This document shows positions 52,329 to 61,420 of a stretch of 64,000 nt of DNA, piece after piece. The notes under the pieces are model-generated. The model was given only the letters and a program-made list of their open reading frames with translations. It ran no database searches and was not told the origin of the DNA. Position 1 is the first letter of the stretch, and each line of letters opens with the position of its first letter. Made by a program: the position numbers and the translations under genes. Source of the DNA: Segnochrobactrum spirostomi. GTDB lineage: Bacteria > Pseudomonadota > Alphaproteobacteria > Rhizobiales > Segnochrobactraceae. The stretch lies in NCBI RefSeq assembly GCF_009600605.1, contig NZ_VWNA01000003.1, positions 434,001 through 498,000 on the forward strand, in the 5' to 3' direction.

Positions 52329-53030
52329 TCACGTCCGGTGGACGTGGGCGTGGCTGTGCAGGTGTGGATGGACGTGGATCTCGGCGGGGTGCAGCGTGCC
52401 GTCCTCGATCGTCATCGCGCGGGTCGCGAGCTCGGCGACGAAGCCGTCGTCGTGGGACACCAGGATCATGGCGCCGGGAAACGCCTTCAGCGCCGCGCGC
52501 AGGCGGCGGCCGTTCTCGGCATCGACGCCGTTGGTCGGCTCGTCGAGCATCAAAACGTCGGGTTTCATGGCGAGCAGGCCGGCGAGGCAGACGAGGCGCT
52601 TCTCGCCCCCCGAAAGTCGGTGACTGATCCGGTCGGCGAGATGGCCGATGCCGAGCGCGCCGAGCGCGTCCGTCGCGGCTTGAAGCGCTTGCGCGTCGCT
52701 GCAGCCCGTGTTGCGGGGGCCGAAGGCGACGTCCTCGATCACGGTCGGGCAGAAGAGCTGGTCGTCGCTGTCCTGGAACAGGAAGCCGATGCGGGGCCGG
52801 AGCGGTCGGAAGTCTCGCTCGGTGCGGCAGGGGGCGCCGAACAGGCGCACATCGCCCGCCGACGCGCGCTCGAGCCCGACGATGGTGCGCAACAGCGTCG
52901 TCTTGCCGGCGCCGTTCGGGCCGACGATCGCGAGCCGCTCTCCCACCCCGAGGGCGAACGTGACGTCCCGCAGCACGGCCGCATCGTCGCGGCGGACGCT
53001 GACGCGGTCGAGGACGATGGGCGCGCTCAT
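52329..53030 (-). CDS. nikO: Nickel ECF transporter ATPase
   Basis: 233 residues. Walker A GPNGAGKTT, Q-loop FQDSDDQLFCPTVIEDVAFGP (typical of CbiO/EcfA with the double-Asp segment), signature LSGGEKRL, Walker B VLMLDEPTNGVD and the His switch LVSHDD. The tail after residue 215 is His-rich (EIHVHPHLHSHAHVH), common in nickel-related ATPases. Its ATG overlaps the nikQ stop. Last gene of the nikKMLQO operon. Confidence 0.88.
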   Translation of the reverse strand: MSAPIVLDRVSVRRDDAAVLRDVTFALGVGERLAIVGPNGAGKTTLLRTIVGLERASAGDVRLFGAPCRTERDFRPLRPRIGFLFQDSDDQLFCPTVIEDVAFGPRNTGCSDAQALQAATDALGALGIGHLADRISHRLSGGEKRLVCLAGLLAMKPDVLMLDEPTNGVDAENGRRLRAALKAFPGAMILVSHDDGFVAELATRAMTIEDGTLHPAEIHVHPHLHSHAHVHRT

Positions 53031-53740
53031 AGCCGATCGATCCCGGTGACGAGGAGGCCGAAGCCCAGCAGCATGGCGAAGCCGGTCCAGTCCCGCCGTG
53101 TAGGCCGCGGCGTCGCGAGGTTCGGGAAGTGGCCGTCGTAGCCGCGGCAGCGCATGGCCTCCTCAACCCGCTCGGCCCGGTCGAGCGCGCGGACGAGGAG
53201 CATGCCGATCAGATTGCCGTAGGCGCGCCAGGTGTGGCGGTTCGAGCCGGCACGAAAGCCGCGGGCGCGCATCGCTTCGTGCAGACGGCGCGCCTCGTCG
53301 CGGAGGAGCCCGAGATAGCGCACCGTCATGACGAACAGCCGCACGATGCGTTCGGGCACGCGAAGGCTGCGGAGCGCGGCGCCGAGCCGCGCGGGTTCGA
53401 CGTCGCCGACGAGGAGCACGAGGATCAAAGCCGAGGCGGAGACCTTGCAGAGGATCAGCACGGCGCGCCGCACGCCCTCGTGGGTTGCCGTCAGCGGCCC
53501 GAGCGTGAAGAGCGGATGGCCGGCGACGGTGAAGGGAAGAGTGGCGAAGAGGAGGATAAGAAAGGCTTCGAGATGCAGGAGCCTGTGCCAAGGCAGCGCC
53601 TTGGGCCCGGAGAACCCAGCGGCGGCGAGGACGGCAACGAGCGCAAGCGCCGCGACGAGGGGCGATTGGAGCGCGGACAGGCACACGATGACCGCGAAGA
53701 CAGCGACGATCCTGAGGCGGAGGTCGCTCGGCCCCATCAT
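53027..53740 (-). CDS. nikQ: Nickel ECF transporter T-component
   Basis: 237 residues with about six hydrophobic segments. The two coupling-helix motifs that contact the ATPase are present in the form RLHEAMRARGFRAGS and RAERVEEAMRCRGYDGHF (A-R-G signatures). CbiQ/NikQ scaffold subunit; links the substrate-binding NikM to NikO. The start at 53740 overlaps the nikL stop. Confidence 0.88.
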   Translation of the reverse strand: MMGPSDLRLRIVAVFAVIVCLSALQSPLVAALALVAVLAAAGFSGPKALPWHRLLHLEAFLILLFATLPFTVAGHPLFTLGPLTATHEGVRRAVLILCKVSASALILVLLVGDVEPARLGAALRSLRVPERIVRLFVMTVRYLGLLRDEARRLHEAMRARGFRAGSNRHTWRAYGNLIGMLLVRALDRAERVEEAMRCRGYDGHFPNLATPRPTRRDWTGFAMLLGFGLLVTGIDRL

Positions 53741-54328
53741 TTGCGCCGGCCGTTCGCCCAGAGCCCCATGCCCGCGAGCCCGAGAATGAGGAAGAGGCCG
53801 GAGATCACGTCGGTGAAACGCAGGCGGGAATCCATCGCCTCGATCTGCTCCATCAAGGGCTCGATCTGCCGCTGAACCGCCGCGTCCACCAAGGCCGCCG
53901 TCTGCTGAGGCGTCAGGCCGGGTGGGGGCGCGAGAGAGGCCGTGGAGGCAGTTGGGCTCGGTCCCTGGGGGGCAGCGGGCGCTGCCGCGGCGGGGGAGGG
54001 GCGCCGCGCCGTCGAAGCGAGCGGCCGGCAGGGTCGCCGAGGCGATGTGCCCCTCGTGGGTATCGACGGTGATGGTGATGTCCGGCACGGGCGGGGGCGG
54101 AACCGCGAAATTGAAGCGTCCGTCGTCGTCGGTCGCGCCGTTGGCGATCGCCCGACCGTCCGCGCCTTTGGCCACCCAGGACACCTGTTGCGCCCGCCCG
54201 CCGCCGACGAAGAAGGCGTAGCCTGTGACCGCGTCGCCCTCGACGGTGGCGAACACCTTCAGCTTATGCGCCGCGGCCGGCGTGATGGCCGCGAAGAGGG
54301 CGAGGAGGAGGATCACCGCGCGCATCAT
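53737..54328 (-). pseudogene. nikL: NikL/CbiL-like component, frameshifted
   Basis: The first about 107 codons read MMRAVILLLALFAAITPAAAH (signal peptide), then a carboxypeptidase-regulatory-like domain (LKVFATVEGDAVTGYAFFVGGG, DDDGRFNFAVP). After a CCCCTCCCCC run near 53993-54005 the homologous frame continues one base later: LTPQQTAALVDAAVQRQIEP, then a transmembrane segment DVISGLFLILGLAGMGLWANGRRK and a stop that overlaps nikQ. One extra base accounts for it; the corrected product would be 196 residues. In nikKMLQO operons NikL is the auxiliary component with one C-terminal membrane helix. It could be a sequencing error in the C/G run or a real lesion. Confidence 0.75.
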
Positions 54329-54939
54329 CGGGCGGCGACCGCGAGGGACTCCGGCCGCACCCGAGCGAGGAAGGCGACGATCGCCGCCGTCACGAACGCC
54401 TCGCCGATCGCCAGCGGCAGATAGGTCGCGATCACCACGCTCGCGACCGGGGTGTACTCTGTCGAGGAGAGCCACAGCGAGAGGGCGACGAGGCCGCCGG
54501 TGCCGAGCACAGAGAGGCCGCCGACGGCGGCGGCGAACGCCGCCCGCACCGCGGGCCGGGTCGCGCCGCGGATCGCCGGGCCGAAAGCCATGCCGAACAC
54601 CACGCCGGGCAGCGCGATGTTGACGGTGTTGATTCCGAGCGTCGTCAGCCCGCCGAAGCCGAACAGCAGCACCTGCAAGAGAAGCGCGACGAGGATCGCG
54701 ACGAAGGTCGCCGGGCCGAGCATGATTCCCATCAGTCCGGCGAGCAGGAGATGGACGCTCGACGGCCCGACGGGAACCGCGATCAGCGAGCCCGCGAAGA
54801 AGGCAGCGGCGAGGATCGCCGCGCGGGGAATGATGCGGTCGTCGAGGCGGCGCAGGCCCAGGGCGACGCCGCTGGCGGCGACGAGACCCCCGCCGATCAA
54901 GACGGGTAGCGAGAGGATGCCGTCCGGGATGTGCGCCAT
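54325..54939 (-). CDS. nikM: Nickel-binding S-component of the ECF transporter
   Basis: 204 residues, CbiM/NikM family. Starts MAHIPDGILS; the family consensus is MHIPDG with His2 as metal ligand. After removal of Met, His would again be residue 2 behind Ala. Further conserved blocks: GPSSVHLLLAGLMGIMLGP with the second His ligand, and GINTVNIALPGVVFGM. Six or so membrane segments. The ATG of nikL overlaps its stop. Confidence 0.88.
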   Translation of the reverse strand: MAHIPDGILSLPVLIGGGLVAASGVALGLRRLDDRIIPRAAILAAAFFAGSLIAVPVGPSSVHLLLAGLMGIMLGPATFVAILVALLLQVLLFGFGGLTTLGINTVNIALPGVVFGMAFGPAIRGATRPAVRAAFAAAVGGLSVLGTGGLVALSLWLSSTEYTPVASVVIATYLPLAIGEAFVTAAIVAFLARVRPESLAVAAR

Positions 54940-54942
54940 GGC

Positions 54943-55713
54943 CTATTTCGCGCCCATATCGGTCGTCTTCACCCAGATGAGCCCGCCCTCTTCGACGGGG
55001 ACGCTCTTGCCCTGCGGCGAGGTCATCGGCTTGTCGCCCTGGGTCAGTGCGGCGAAGCCCCACCAGCCCGCGCGCGGCATCGCGTAGGTGAAGGTGCCGT
55101 TCGCGTCGGCCTTGAGGACCTGCGTGACGAAGGCATCGTTCGGCGGCTTCACGCTGCCGTCGTTGATGAACTCGACTTCGATGTCGGTGAAGGGTGCGGG
55201 CTTGCCGTTCTTGAGCACAACGCCGGTGAAGACGTTGCCGGTCCAGAGCCCGGTCGGGCGGGTCAGCGGCTCGATCTCGACCGGCAGGCCGACGAGGGCG
55301 TCCCAGCCTTCGCCGGAGGCGTAGCCGTCGACGATCACCTTGGCGTAGTGGACGATGTACTTGTTCTCGGCCGGCTCCCAATAAGGCTGCGGCTCGACAT
55401 AGAAGATCGCGGCGCCGGGCTCGGCGAGGTCGTAGGTGAAGGACCACGCCTGCTTGCCGTCGACCGGCTTCTCGGTGATCCGGGTGGTGAGATCGGTGCG
55501 CTTGCCGCCGGAGAGGACGCCGACCGCGGCCGGCTTCTTCATGTCCATCGTCGGCCCGCGCTCCATCGGATGGGTGAAGACGAGGGCGACATCGACCGTC
55601 CCGCCGTCCGGCAGCACGTCGGCCGAAGGGATGATCTCCTGGAAGTGCGCCGCCGCCGGCGTCGCGAAGCCGAGGAGAAGGAGACCGAGCGCGGCGGCAA
55701 TCCTGTCCGACAT
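54943..55713 (-). CDS. nikK: Periplasmic nickel-uptake accessory protein (DUF4198)
   Basis: 256 residues. Signal peptide [22 protein letters not shown] followed by [16 protein letters not shown], placing a His at the new N-terminus as in NikK proteins. DUF4198 domain with [34 protein letters not shown] and a C-terminal fibronectin-like strand set ([16 protein letters not shown]). It is the first gene of the nickel operon, with a perfect NikR operator 11 bases before its start codon. Probably captures periplasmic nickel for NikMLQO. Confidence 0.85.
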   Translation of the reverse strand: MSDRIAAALGLLLLGFATPAAAHFQEIIPSADVLPDGGTVDVALVFTHPMERGPTMDMKKPAAVGVLSGGKRTDLTTRITEKPVDGKQAWSFTYDLAEPGAAIFYVEPQPYWEPAENKYIVHYAKVIVDGYASGEGWDALVGLPVEIEPLTRPTGLWTGNVFTGVVLKNGKPAPFTDIEVEFINDGSVKPPNDAFVTQVLKADANGTFTYAMPRAGWWGFAALTQGDKPMTSPQGKSVPVEEGGLIWVKTTDMGAK

Positions 55714-55724
55714 GAGCGGGGTCC

Positions 55725-55752
55725 GTATGAATTATGATATGAAAATTCATAC
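55725..55752. promoter_or_regulatory. NikR operator
   Basis: GTATGA-N16-TCATAC, a perfect match to the Escherichia coli NikR consensus. It overlaps the expected promoter and start region of nikK and lies 107 bases upstream of the divergent nikR. Confidence 0.9.
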
Positions 55753-55859
55753 GATCGACGAGGACTCGAAGCAAGCGGAAAGACCGCTCAGAACATGAAA
55801 TTCCTTGCCGATTTCAAGGTGATAACCTAGTTTCCAGGAGCCCCGGGCGGAGACTTTCC

Positions 55860-56333
55860 ATGCAGCGCATCACCATCGCGATCGACGACGACCTCGCCGC
55901 GGAGCTCGATGCCCACATGGAAGCGACGGGGGCTGCAAGCCGGTCCGAGGCGATCCGCGATCTGGTGCGGCGCGGCCTGTCGGGCCGGCCGGGCGCGCCG
56001 GCAGATGCCGGCTGCTTCGCGGTCGTGAGCTGCGCGGTCGATCAGTCGGTCCGCAATCTGGCGCAGCGCGTGCCGCAAGGGCGCCTCGACCGCCACGACC
56101 AGACGATCTCCGCCCTCTCGGTGCCGCTCGACCACACCACCTCAGTCGAGGTGACGGTGATGCGCGGTCAGGTCGGCGACATCGCCGCCTATGCCGAGGC
56201 GCTGTTTCTGGAGCGCGGCGTCATGCACGGCAGCCTGGGCCTCATCCCGATTGCCGAGGACACCAGCCACCACGTCCACAACCAGGGCCCGGCGCACGCC
56301 CACACCCATCTCCGGGTGAAGAGCGGCTTCTGA
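55860..56333 (+). CDS. nikR: NikR-family regulator lacking the four classical nickel ligands
   Basis: 157 residues. Ribbon-helix-helix MQRITIAIDDDLAAELD...SRSEAIRDLVRRGL keeps the DNA-contacting Arg3 and Thr5 of E. coli NikR. The ACT-like metal domain aligns without gaps (FAVVSCAVDQSVRNLAQR; VEVTVMRGQVGDIAAYAEALFLERGVMHG) but His76, His87, His89 and Cys95 are Leu, Ser, Pro and Ser. A C-terminal extension, SHHVHNQGPAHAHTH, is His-rich and not in E. coli NikR. It may sense metal through the tail, be constitutive, or respond to another signal. Divergent from nikK. Confidence 0.85.
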   Translation: MQRITIAIDDDLAAELDAHMEATGAASRSEAIRDLVRRGLSGRPGAPADAGCFAVVSCAVDQSVRNLAQRVPQGRLDRHDQTISALSVPLDHTTSVEVTVMRGQVGDIAAYAEALFLERGVMHGSLGLIPIAEDTSHHVHNQGPAHAHTHLRVKSGF

Positions 56334-56346
56334 GGCCGGGCCGTCT

Positions 56347-57426
56347 TCAGCAGATGCGCGGAAGCTGATCGCCGACCAGCATGTCGACGATGCGTTCGCC
56401 CCCGAAGCGGGTCTCCATCACGACCCGACCCGGCCGCGTCGCGACGACTTCGCCGATCGCCACGGCCTCACGCCCGAGCGGGTGGGCGCGCAGCGCAGCG
56501 AGCGCCGCCGCCGCTTCATCGGCCGGCACGACGGCGACGAGCTTGCCCTCGTTGGCGAGATAGAGCGGATCGAGCCCGAGGATCTCGCAGAAGCCGTGGA
56601 CCTCGGGGCGCACCGGCAGGTCGAGCTCGCGGATGCGGACGCCGACGCCGCTCGCCTCGGCGAGCTCGTTGAGGACGGCGGAGACCCCGCCGCGGGTCGC
56701 GTCGCGCAGGCTGCGGACGCCGGGCGCCGCCGTGATGAGGACCGCGACAAGATCGTGGAGTGGCGCGCAATCGCTCTCGATGGTGTGGTCGAGGTGCAGA
56801 TCGCCGCGGGCATCGAGGATGGCGGCGCCGTGATCGCCGAGGAGCCCGTTGACGAGCACCACGTCGCCCGGCCGCGCCCGGCCGATCCCGATCTCGATGC
56901 CGGTGCGCACGACGCCGATGCCGGTCGTGGTGATGAAGAGCTTGTCGCAGGCGCCGCGGGCGACGACCTTGGTGTCGCCGGTGACGATCGGCACGCCCGC
57001 CGCCCGCGCCGTCTCGGCCATCGACACGGCGACCCGGCGCAGAATCTCGACCGGCAGCCCCTCCTCGAGGATCATCGCGCAGGAGAGCGCGACGGGGCGA
57101 GCACCTCCGACCGCGATGTCGTTGATGGTGCCGCACACCGCGAGCTTGCCGATGTCGCCGCCTGGGAAGAACAGCGGATCGACTACGAAGCTGTCAGTCG
57201 TGAAGGCGAGGCGATCGCCCGAGGCCGCGAGGGCGGCGAGGTCGAAGCGGGCCTGATCCTCGAGCGGCGCCGCCGCGTCCTGATCACGGGTCGTCGCGAA
57301 CGCCGAGACGAAGACCACCTCGATGAGGTCGCGCATCGCGGTGCCGCCGCCGCCGTGGGCGAGGGTGATCGTCTGCGGCAGGGCCCGACGCGGAGCACGA
57401 AGGGGGGCGGAGGTAGGTGCGTTCAT
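56347..57426 (-). CDS. hypE: Hydrogenase maturation protein HypE (carbamoyl dehydratase)
   Basis: 359 residues. HGGGGTAMRDLIE, FTTDSFVVDPLFFPGGDIGKLAVCGTINDIAVGGA and SLRDATRGGVSAVLNELAEASGV (PurM-like ATP domain), and the C-terminal PRIC, whose last Cys receives the carbamoyl group from HypF and is dehydrated to thiocyanate for the Fe-CN ligand. The start at 57426 overlaps the hypD stop. Convergent with nikR (13-base gap). Confidence 0.93.
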   Translation of the reverse strand: MNAPTSAPLRAPRRALPQTITLAHGGGGTAMRDLIEVVFVSAFATTRDQDAAAPLEDQARFDLAALAASGDRLAFTTDSFVVDPLFFPGGDIGKLAVCGTINDIAVGGARPVALSCAMILEEGLPVEILRRVAVSMAETARAAGVPIVTGDTKVVARGACDKLFITTTGIGVVRTGIEIGIGRARPGDVVLVNGLLGDHGAAILDARGDLHLDHTIESDCAPLHDLVAVLITAAPGVRSLRDATRGGVSAVLNELAEASGVGVRIRELDLPVRPEVHGFCEILGLDPLYLANEGKLVAVVPADEAAAALAALRAHPLGREAVAIGEVVATRPGRVVMETRFGGERIVDMLVGDQLPRIC

Positions 57427-58589
57427 GCCGTCGCCTCCAGGCTCTTCGGCGCGTGAGGTGTCGCGTCCGCATGCGGCTGCCGCACGCCGCCATATTGATA
57501 ATAGGCGGCGCAGGAGCCCTCGGAGGAGACCATCAGGGCGCCGAGCGGCATCTCGGGCGTGCAGGCGGTGCCGAACATCGGGCAGGCCCACGGCTTCACC
57601 TTGCCGGTCAGCACCTCGCCGCAGCGGCAGGCGTCGGGATCGGCGACGCTGATTTCGGGGACCGCGAAACGCCGCTCCGCGTCGAACCGGGCGAATGCCT
57701 CGCGCAGGCGCACGCCCGAGCGCTCGATCGATCCGAGCCCGCGCCATTCGAACACGGGCCGCGTCTCGAACACCCGCTCGACGGCGTCCATCGCCTGAGG
57801 GTTGCCGCGGTCGGGCACGACGCGGGCATATTGGTTTTCGATCCGCGCGGTGCCCCCCTCGATCTGGCGCAGCACCATCAGCAGCGCCTGAAGGAGATCG
57901 AGCGGTTCGAAGCCGGCGACGACGAGCGGCTTGCCGAACTCCTCGGCGATGAAGCGATAGGGCTCGGTGCCGATCACCATCGAGACGTGGCCGGGGCCGA
58001 TGAAGCCGTCGATGCCGAGGTCCTGGGTTTCGAGTAGGGCGCGCAGCGTCGGGATGATGGTGATGTGGTTGCAGAAGACCGAGAAGTTGGTGACGCCCTC
58101 GCGCTCGGCCCGCAGCACGGTGAGCGCGGTCGAGGGCATCGTGGTCTCGAAGCCGAGACCGAAGAACACGACCTCGCGGTCGGGATGGCGGCGGGCGAGG
58201 GCGAGCGCGTCGAGCGGGGAATAGATCGTGCGCACATCCGCCCCGTCCGCCTTGGCAGCGAGCAGACTCTTGCGCGAGCCGGGGACCCGGATGGCGTCGC
58301 CGAAGGTCGCGAAGATCACCTCCGGCCGCTCTGCGATCGCGACGCAATCGTCGACCCGTCCCATCGGCAGAACGCAGACCGGGCAGCCGGGACCGTGCAC
58401 GAACTCGATGATGTCGGGCAGCAGGCCTTCGAGGCCGTAGCGGAAGATCGCGTGAGTGTGGCCGCCGCATACCTCCATCACCGCGAACGGGCGGTCGCGG
58501 CCGCGCTCCAGGCGGTGCGCCACGCCCTCGATCTCGCGGATCAAAGCGGCGGCGAGGGCGGGATCGCGGAATTCGTCGACATAGCGCAT
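57423..58589 (-). CDS. hypD: Hydrogenase maturation protein HypD
   Basis: 388 residues. Conserved cysteine blocks: MEVCGGHTHAIFRYG, VHGPGCPVCVLPMG with the redox Cys pair, and the C-terminal [4Fe-4S] set in ACRCGEVLTGKVKPWACPMFGTACTP (in separate segments), plus GFETTMPSTALTV. HypD with HypC assembles the Fe(CN)2CO group. It lies 15 bases after hypC. Confidence 0.93.
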   Translation of the reverse strand: MRYVDEFRDPALAAALIREIEGVAHRLERGRDRPFAVMEVCGGHTHAIFRYGLEGLLPDIIEFVHGPGCPVCVLPMGRVDDCVAIAERPEVIFATFGDAIRVPGSRKSLLAAKADGADVRTIYSPLDALALARRHPDREVVFFGLGFETTMPSTALTVLRAEREGVTNFSVFCNHITIIPTLRALLETQDLGIDGFIGPGHVSMVIGTEPYRFIAEEFGKPLVVAGFEPLDLLQALLMVLRQIEGGTARIENQYARVVPDRGNPQAMDAVERVFETRPVFEWRGLGSIERSGVRLREAFARFDAERRFAVPEISVADPDACRCGEVLTGKVKPWACPMFGTACTPEMPLGALMVSSEGSCAAYYQYGGVRQPHADATPHAPKSLEATA

Positions 58590-58604
58590 GGCACCGCCCT
58601 CCGA

Positions 58605-58904
58605 TTACGACGCCGCGGCCGGCAGCTCGACGCTGCCGGTTCGGATCGCCTCGATCTCCGCCTGCGCCTCGCCGATCTCGGCGAGCACCTTCAGGGTCGC
58701 GGCGGCCTCCTCCTCGTCGATCACGCTCATGGCGAAGCCGACGTGGACGAGAACCCAGGCGCCGACGAGTTCGGCGAGCGGATGGCCGGGCGCCGCGACG
58801 CAGACGACGTCCACCGTGCGGCGGACGCCCGAGACGTCGACCGTCGCGAGCATGGCGGCCTCGTCGACGATCGCGACGATGCGGCCGGGAATGCCGAGGC
58901 ACAT
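58605..58904 (-). CDS. hypC: Hydrogenase maturation chaperone HypC
   Basis: 99 residues, MCLGIPGRIVAIVDE with the invariant Cys2 that becomes the Fe ligand after Met removal, then VDVVCVAAPGHPLAELVGAWVLVHVGFAMSVIDEEEA. The C-terminal 20 residues are slightly longer than in E. coli HypC. HypC also escorts the large-subunit precursor. Confidence 0.92.
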   Translation of the reverse strand: MCLGIPGRIVAIVDEAAMLATVDVSGVRRTVDVVCVAAPGHPLAELVGAWVLVHVGFAMSVIDEEEAAATLKVLAEIGEAQAEIEAIRTGSVELPAAAS

Positions 58905-58956
58905 GGGTGTTCTCCTTCTCGCGCTCTTCTTGGTGCGCTCTACGCGGGGCGCGTCG

Positions 58957-60450
58957 TCAGTGGCTGCGCCCGAACGCGGCGTCGCGGGCGATGCCGTAAC
59001 GTTCGAGCTTGGCGCGCAGGCCGACCCGGGAGAGGCCGAGCTCTTCGGCCGCCCGGCTCTTGTTCCAGCGGCAGCGCACCAGCGTCTCCATCAGGATGAG
59101 GGCTTCCATCCGCTCGATGCGGTCCTTCAGCGGCCCCGCATTGCGGATCGCCGCTTCGAGCGGCATGACCTTCGCGGACGCCGCCGCCGCGCCATGAACG
59201 ACGTGCGGCGACAGCAGATCGGCGCCGAGCTGATCGGTTCCGGCAAGGACCAGCATCCGCGTCACTTCGTTCTGCAATTCCCGGACGTTACCAGGCCAGT
59301 CATAGGTTTCGATGCAGCCGAGGGCCTCCTCGGTGAAGCCCTTGACCCGTTTGCCGTGGGTCGTCGACAGGCGGTCGAGCAGGTGCTGGGCGAGCGCCCT
59401 GAGGTCGCCGCGCCGCTCACGCAAGGGCGGCATCGTCAGGGTCAGCGCGGCGAGCCGGTAGTACAGGTCTTCGCGGAAGCGGCCTGCCTTCACGGCGGCC
59501 GAGAGATCGGCGTGGGTGGCCGCCAGCACGCGGACATTGACCCGCTTCACGTCGTTCGAGCCGACCGGGCGGATCTCGCCCTCCTGAAGGAAGCGCAAGA
59601 GCTTCACCTGGAAGGCGGGGGAGACGTCGCCGATCTCGTCGAGGAGCACGGTGCCGCCGTCGGCCTGATCGAGGAGGCCGATCCGGTTGGTGTGGGCGCC
59701 CGTGAACGAGCCCTTCTTGTGGCCGAACAGCTCGGACTCGAGGAGCTCGTCGGGGATCGCCCCGCAATTGACGGCGAAAAAGGGCCGCTCGCCGCGCAGG
59801 CTCGAATAATGGATCGCGCGCGACAGGAGCTCCTTGCCGGTACCGGTCTCGCCGAGGATGAGCACGGGGATATCGAAGGTCGCGACCTGGGCGGCGCGGC
59901 GGCAGACCTCGTTGAGGGCACTGCCGGGGCTGCGGATCAGGGCATCAAAGTGGAAATTCTCCCGGACCTTCTCGCGGCGTTCCACCACGCGCGCCTGAGC
60001 CGTCGGCGCCGCGAGTTTCAGTTCGAGCGAGAGCCGGTCATAGTCACGCTGGAGCTGGTAGAGCCGGGCGGCCCCTTGCGCGGCGAGCAGCAATTGGTCC
60101 GGATGCCAGGGCTTGGTGATGAACTGGTGGATGCCGGCTTCGTTGATCGCCCCGATCATGTCGTCGGTGTCGGTGTAGCCGGTAACGATGATGCGCACGA
60201 TGTCCGGCCAGCGGGCGCGGACTTCGGTGAGGAGATCGACGCCGGAGCGCTCGGGCATGCGCTGGTCGCAGAAGATCGCCTGGATCCACTCCGTCTCCAG
60301 GATTGCCAACGCGGCGGCGGCGTTCAGCGCCGTGTGGACCTCGAAATCCTCGCCGAGCACCCGGGCGATCACCTCGACCGAGCGCGGCTCGTCGTCCACC
60401 ACCAGGATGGCCGCACGGGTCGGGGTCGGGGTGCCGGCCGGAGCGTTCAC
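58957..60450 (-). CDS. hupR: Two-component response regulator for hydrogenase genes (HupR/HoxA)
   Basis: 497 residues from a GTG at 60450 overlapping the hypB stop. Receiver domain ([14 protein letters not shown]; phospho-acceptor Asp62 in [11 protein letters not shown]; Lys113 in TKPW), a linker, AAA+ domain with Walker A GETGTGKE at about 200-207, and GSFTGA at 247-252 (Ser in place of Ala in the GAFTGA loop), then a Fis-type HTH ([39 protein letters not shown]). In Rhodobacter capsulatus the orthologue activates hydrogenase transcription in the unphosphorylated form. No histidine kinase is visible. Confidence 0.9.
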   Translation of the reverse strand: MNAPAGTPTPTRAAILVVDDEPRSVEVIARVLGEDFEVHTALNAAAALAILETEWIQAIFCDQRMPERSGVDLLTEVRARWPDIVRIIVTGYTDTDDMIGAINEAGIHQFITKPWHPDQLLLAAQGAARLYQLQRDYDRLSLELKLAAPTAQARVVERREKVRENFHFDALIRSPGSALNEVCRRAAQVATFDIPVLILGETGTGKELLSRAIHYSSLRGERPFFAVNCGAIPDELLESELFGHKKGSFTGAHTNRIGLLDQADGGTVLLDEIGDVSPAFQVKLLRFLQEGEIRPVGSNDVKRVNVRVLAATHADLSAAVKAGRFREDLYYRLAALTLTMPPLRERRGDLRALAQHLLDRLSTTHGKRVKGFTEEALGCIETYDWPGNVRELQNEVTRMLVLAGTDQLGADLLSPHVVHGAAAASAKVMPLEAAIRNAGPLKDRIERMEALILMETLVRCRWNKSRAAEELGLSRVGLRAKLERYGIARDAAFGRSH

Positions 60451-61420
60451 GGCACGAGCTCCGCGCTCGCCCGCAACGCCTTCGCCCGCTTCTCGGATTC
60501 GGCCGCGAGCGCGTCGAGCTGGCGGCGGCGCTCTTCGCCGAGCCAGGCGATCCAGGCCCCGAGGCCTGGCGTGCCGCGGCTCGAGGCGTGGAGGATCGGC
60601 GCCGTCGGATTGATGCGGGCGATGTTGCGCTCGATCGCCGCCACGTCGACGTCGAGATGGGGCAGGAGATCGACCTTGGTCAGGACGACGAGATCGGCCG
60701 TCTCGAAGATGTTTGGATATTTCAGGGGCTTGTCTTCGCCTTCTGTGACGGAGATCAAAGTCACGCGGCGCGTCTCGCCGAGATCGAAGGCGGCCGGGCA
60801 GACGAGATTGCCCACATTCTCGATGAAGAGGAGGCCGCCCGGGGGCAGCGGCAAGTCTTCCACGGCGTGGCCCACCATGTGGGCATCGAGATGGCAGCCC
60901 TTGCCGGTGTTGATCTGGACCGCGGGCGTGTCGGTCGCGCGGATGCGGTCGGCGTCGTTCTGAGTCTGCTGGTCGCCCTCGATGACGGCGGCGGGCACGC
61001 GGCCGCCGAGGGCTTTGAGGGTTTCAACGAGCAGGGTCGTCTTGCCGGCACCGGGGCGGCGAGGAGGTTCACCGCGAAGACGCCGCCCGCCGTGAACGCC
61101 GCGCGGTTGCGGGCGGCATAGGCGTCGTTCTTGGCGAGGATGCGGTCTTCGAGCTCGACGAGCCGCTGCTCGCGGGACGCCGGGCCGTGATCATGATCAT
61201 GGTGATGATCGTGACCGTGCCCGTCGTGGCCATGATGGTGACCGTCGTGGGCGTGGGCATGGTGCTCATGACCATCGTGGTCGTGGTCGTGGTGGTGGTG
61301 ACCATGATGATCGTGGTCGCCGTGGGGACCGTGATCGTGGTGATGGTGGTCCGCCCGCGGACGGCCGTCCGCGCCGGAGATCGAGACCTGATCCGTCCCG
61401 CAGCCGCAGGTCACACACAT
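60447..61420 (-). pseudogene. hypB: Hydrogenase nickel-incorporation GTPase HypB, frameshifted at the P-loop
   Basis: N-terminal reading: MCVTCGCG (high-affinity nickel site CxxCGC), then about 60 residues of His/Asp-rich storage region (HHHHDHDHDGHEHHAHAHDG), then [17 protein letters not shown]. At about 61052 one base appears missing (CCC read as CC), breaking the Walker A motif. The other frame continues with GAGKTT, then [43 protein letters not shown] and [11 protein letters not shown]. Restoring one base gives 324 residues with a normal HypB. Likely a sequencing or assembly error; if real, nickel insertion must rely on HypA alone. Confidence 0.8.

Noticed and set aside
49147-53166. Open frame of about 1340 codons on the minus strand opposite the autotransporter
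   Set aside because: Arg/Ala/Gly-rich shadow of a GC-rich coding strand with no domain; the plus-strand autotransporter and the CbiO/CbiQ genes explain the region.
61080-61400. Short repeated GTGATG/CATGAT-type units that could look like a repeat array
   Set aside because: They are His and Asp codons in the HypB metal-storage region; there are no constant repeats with unique spacers, so not a CRISPR array.
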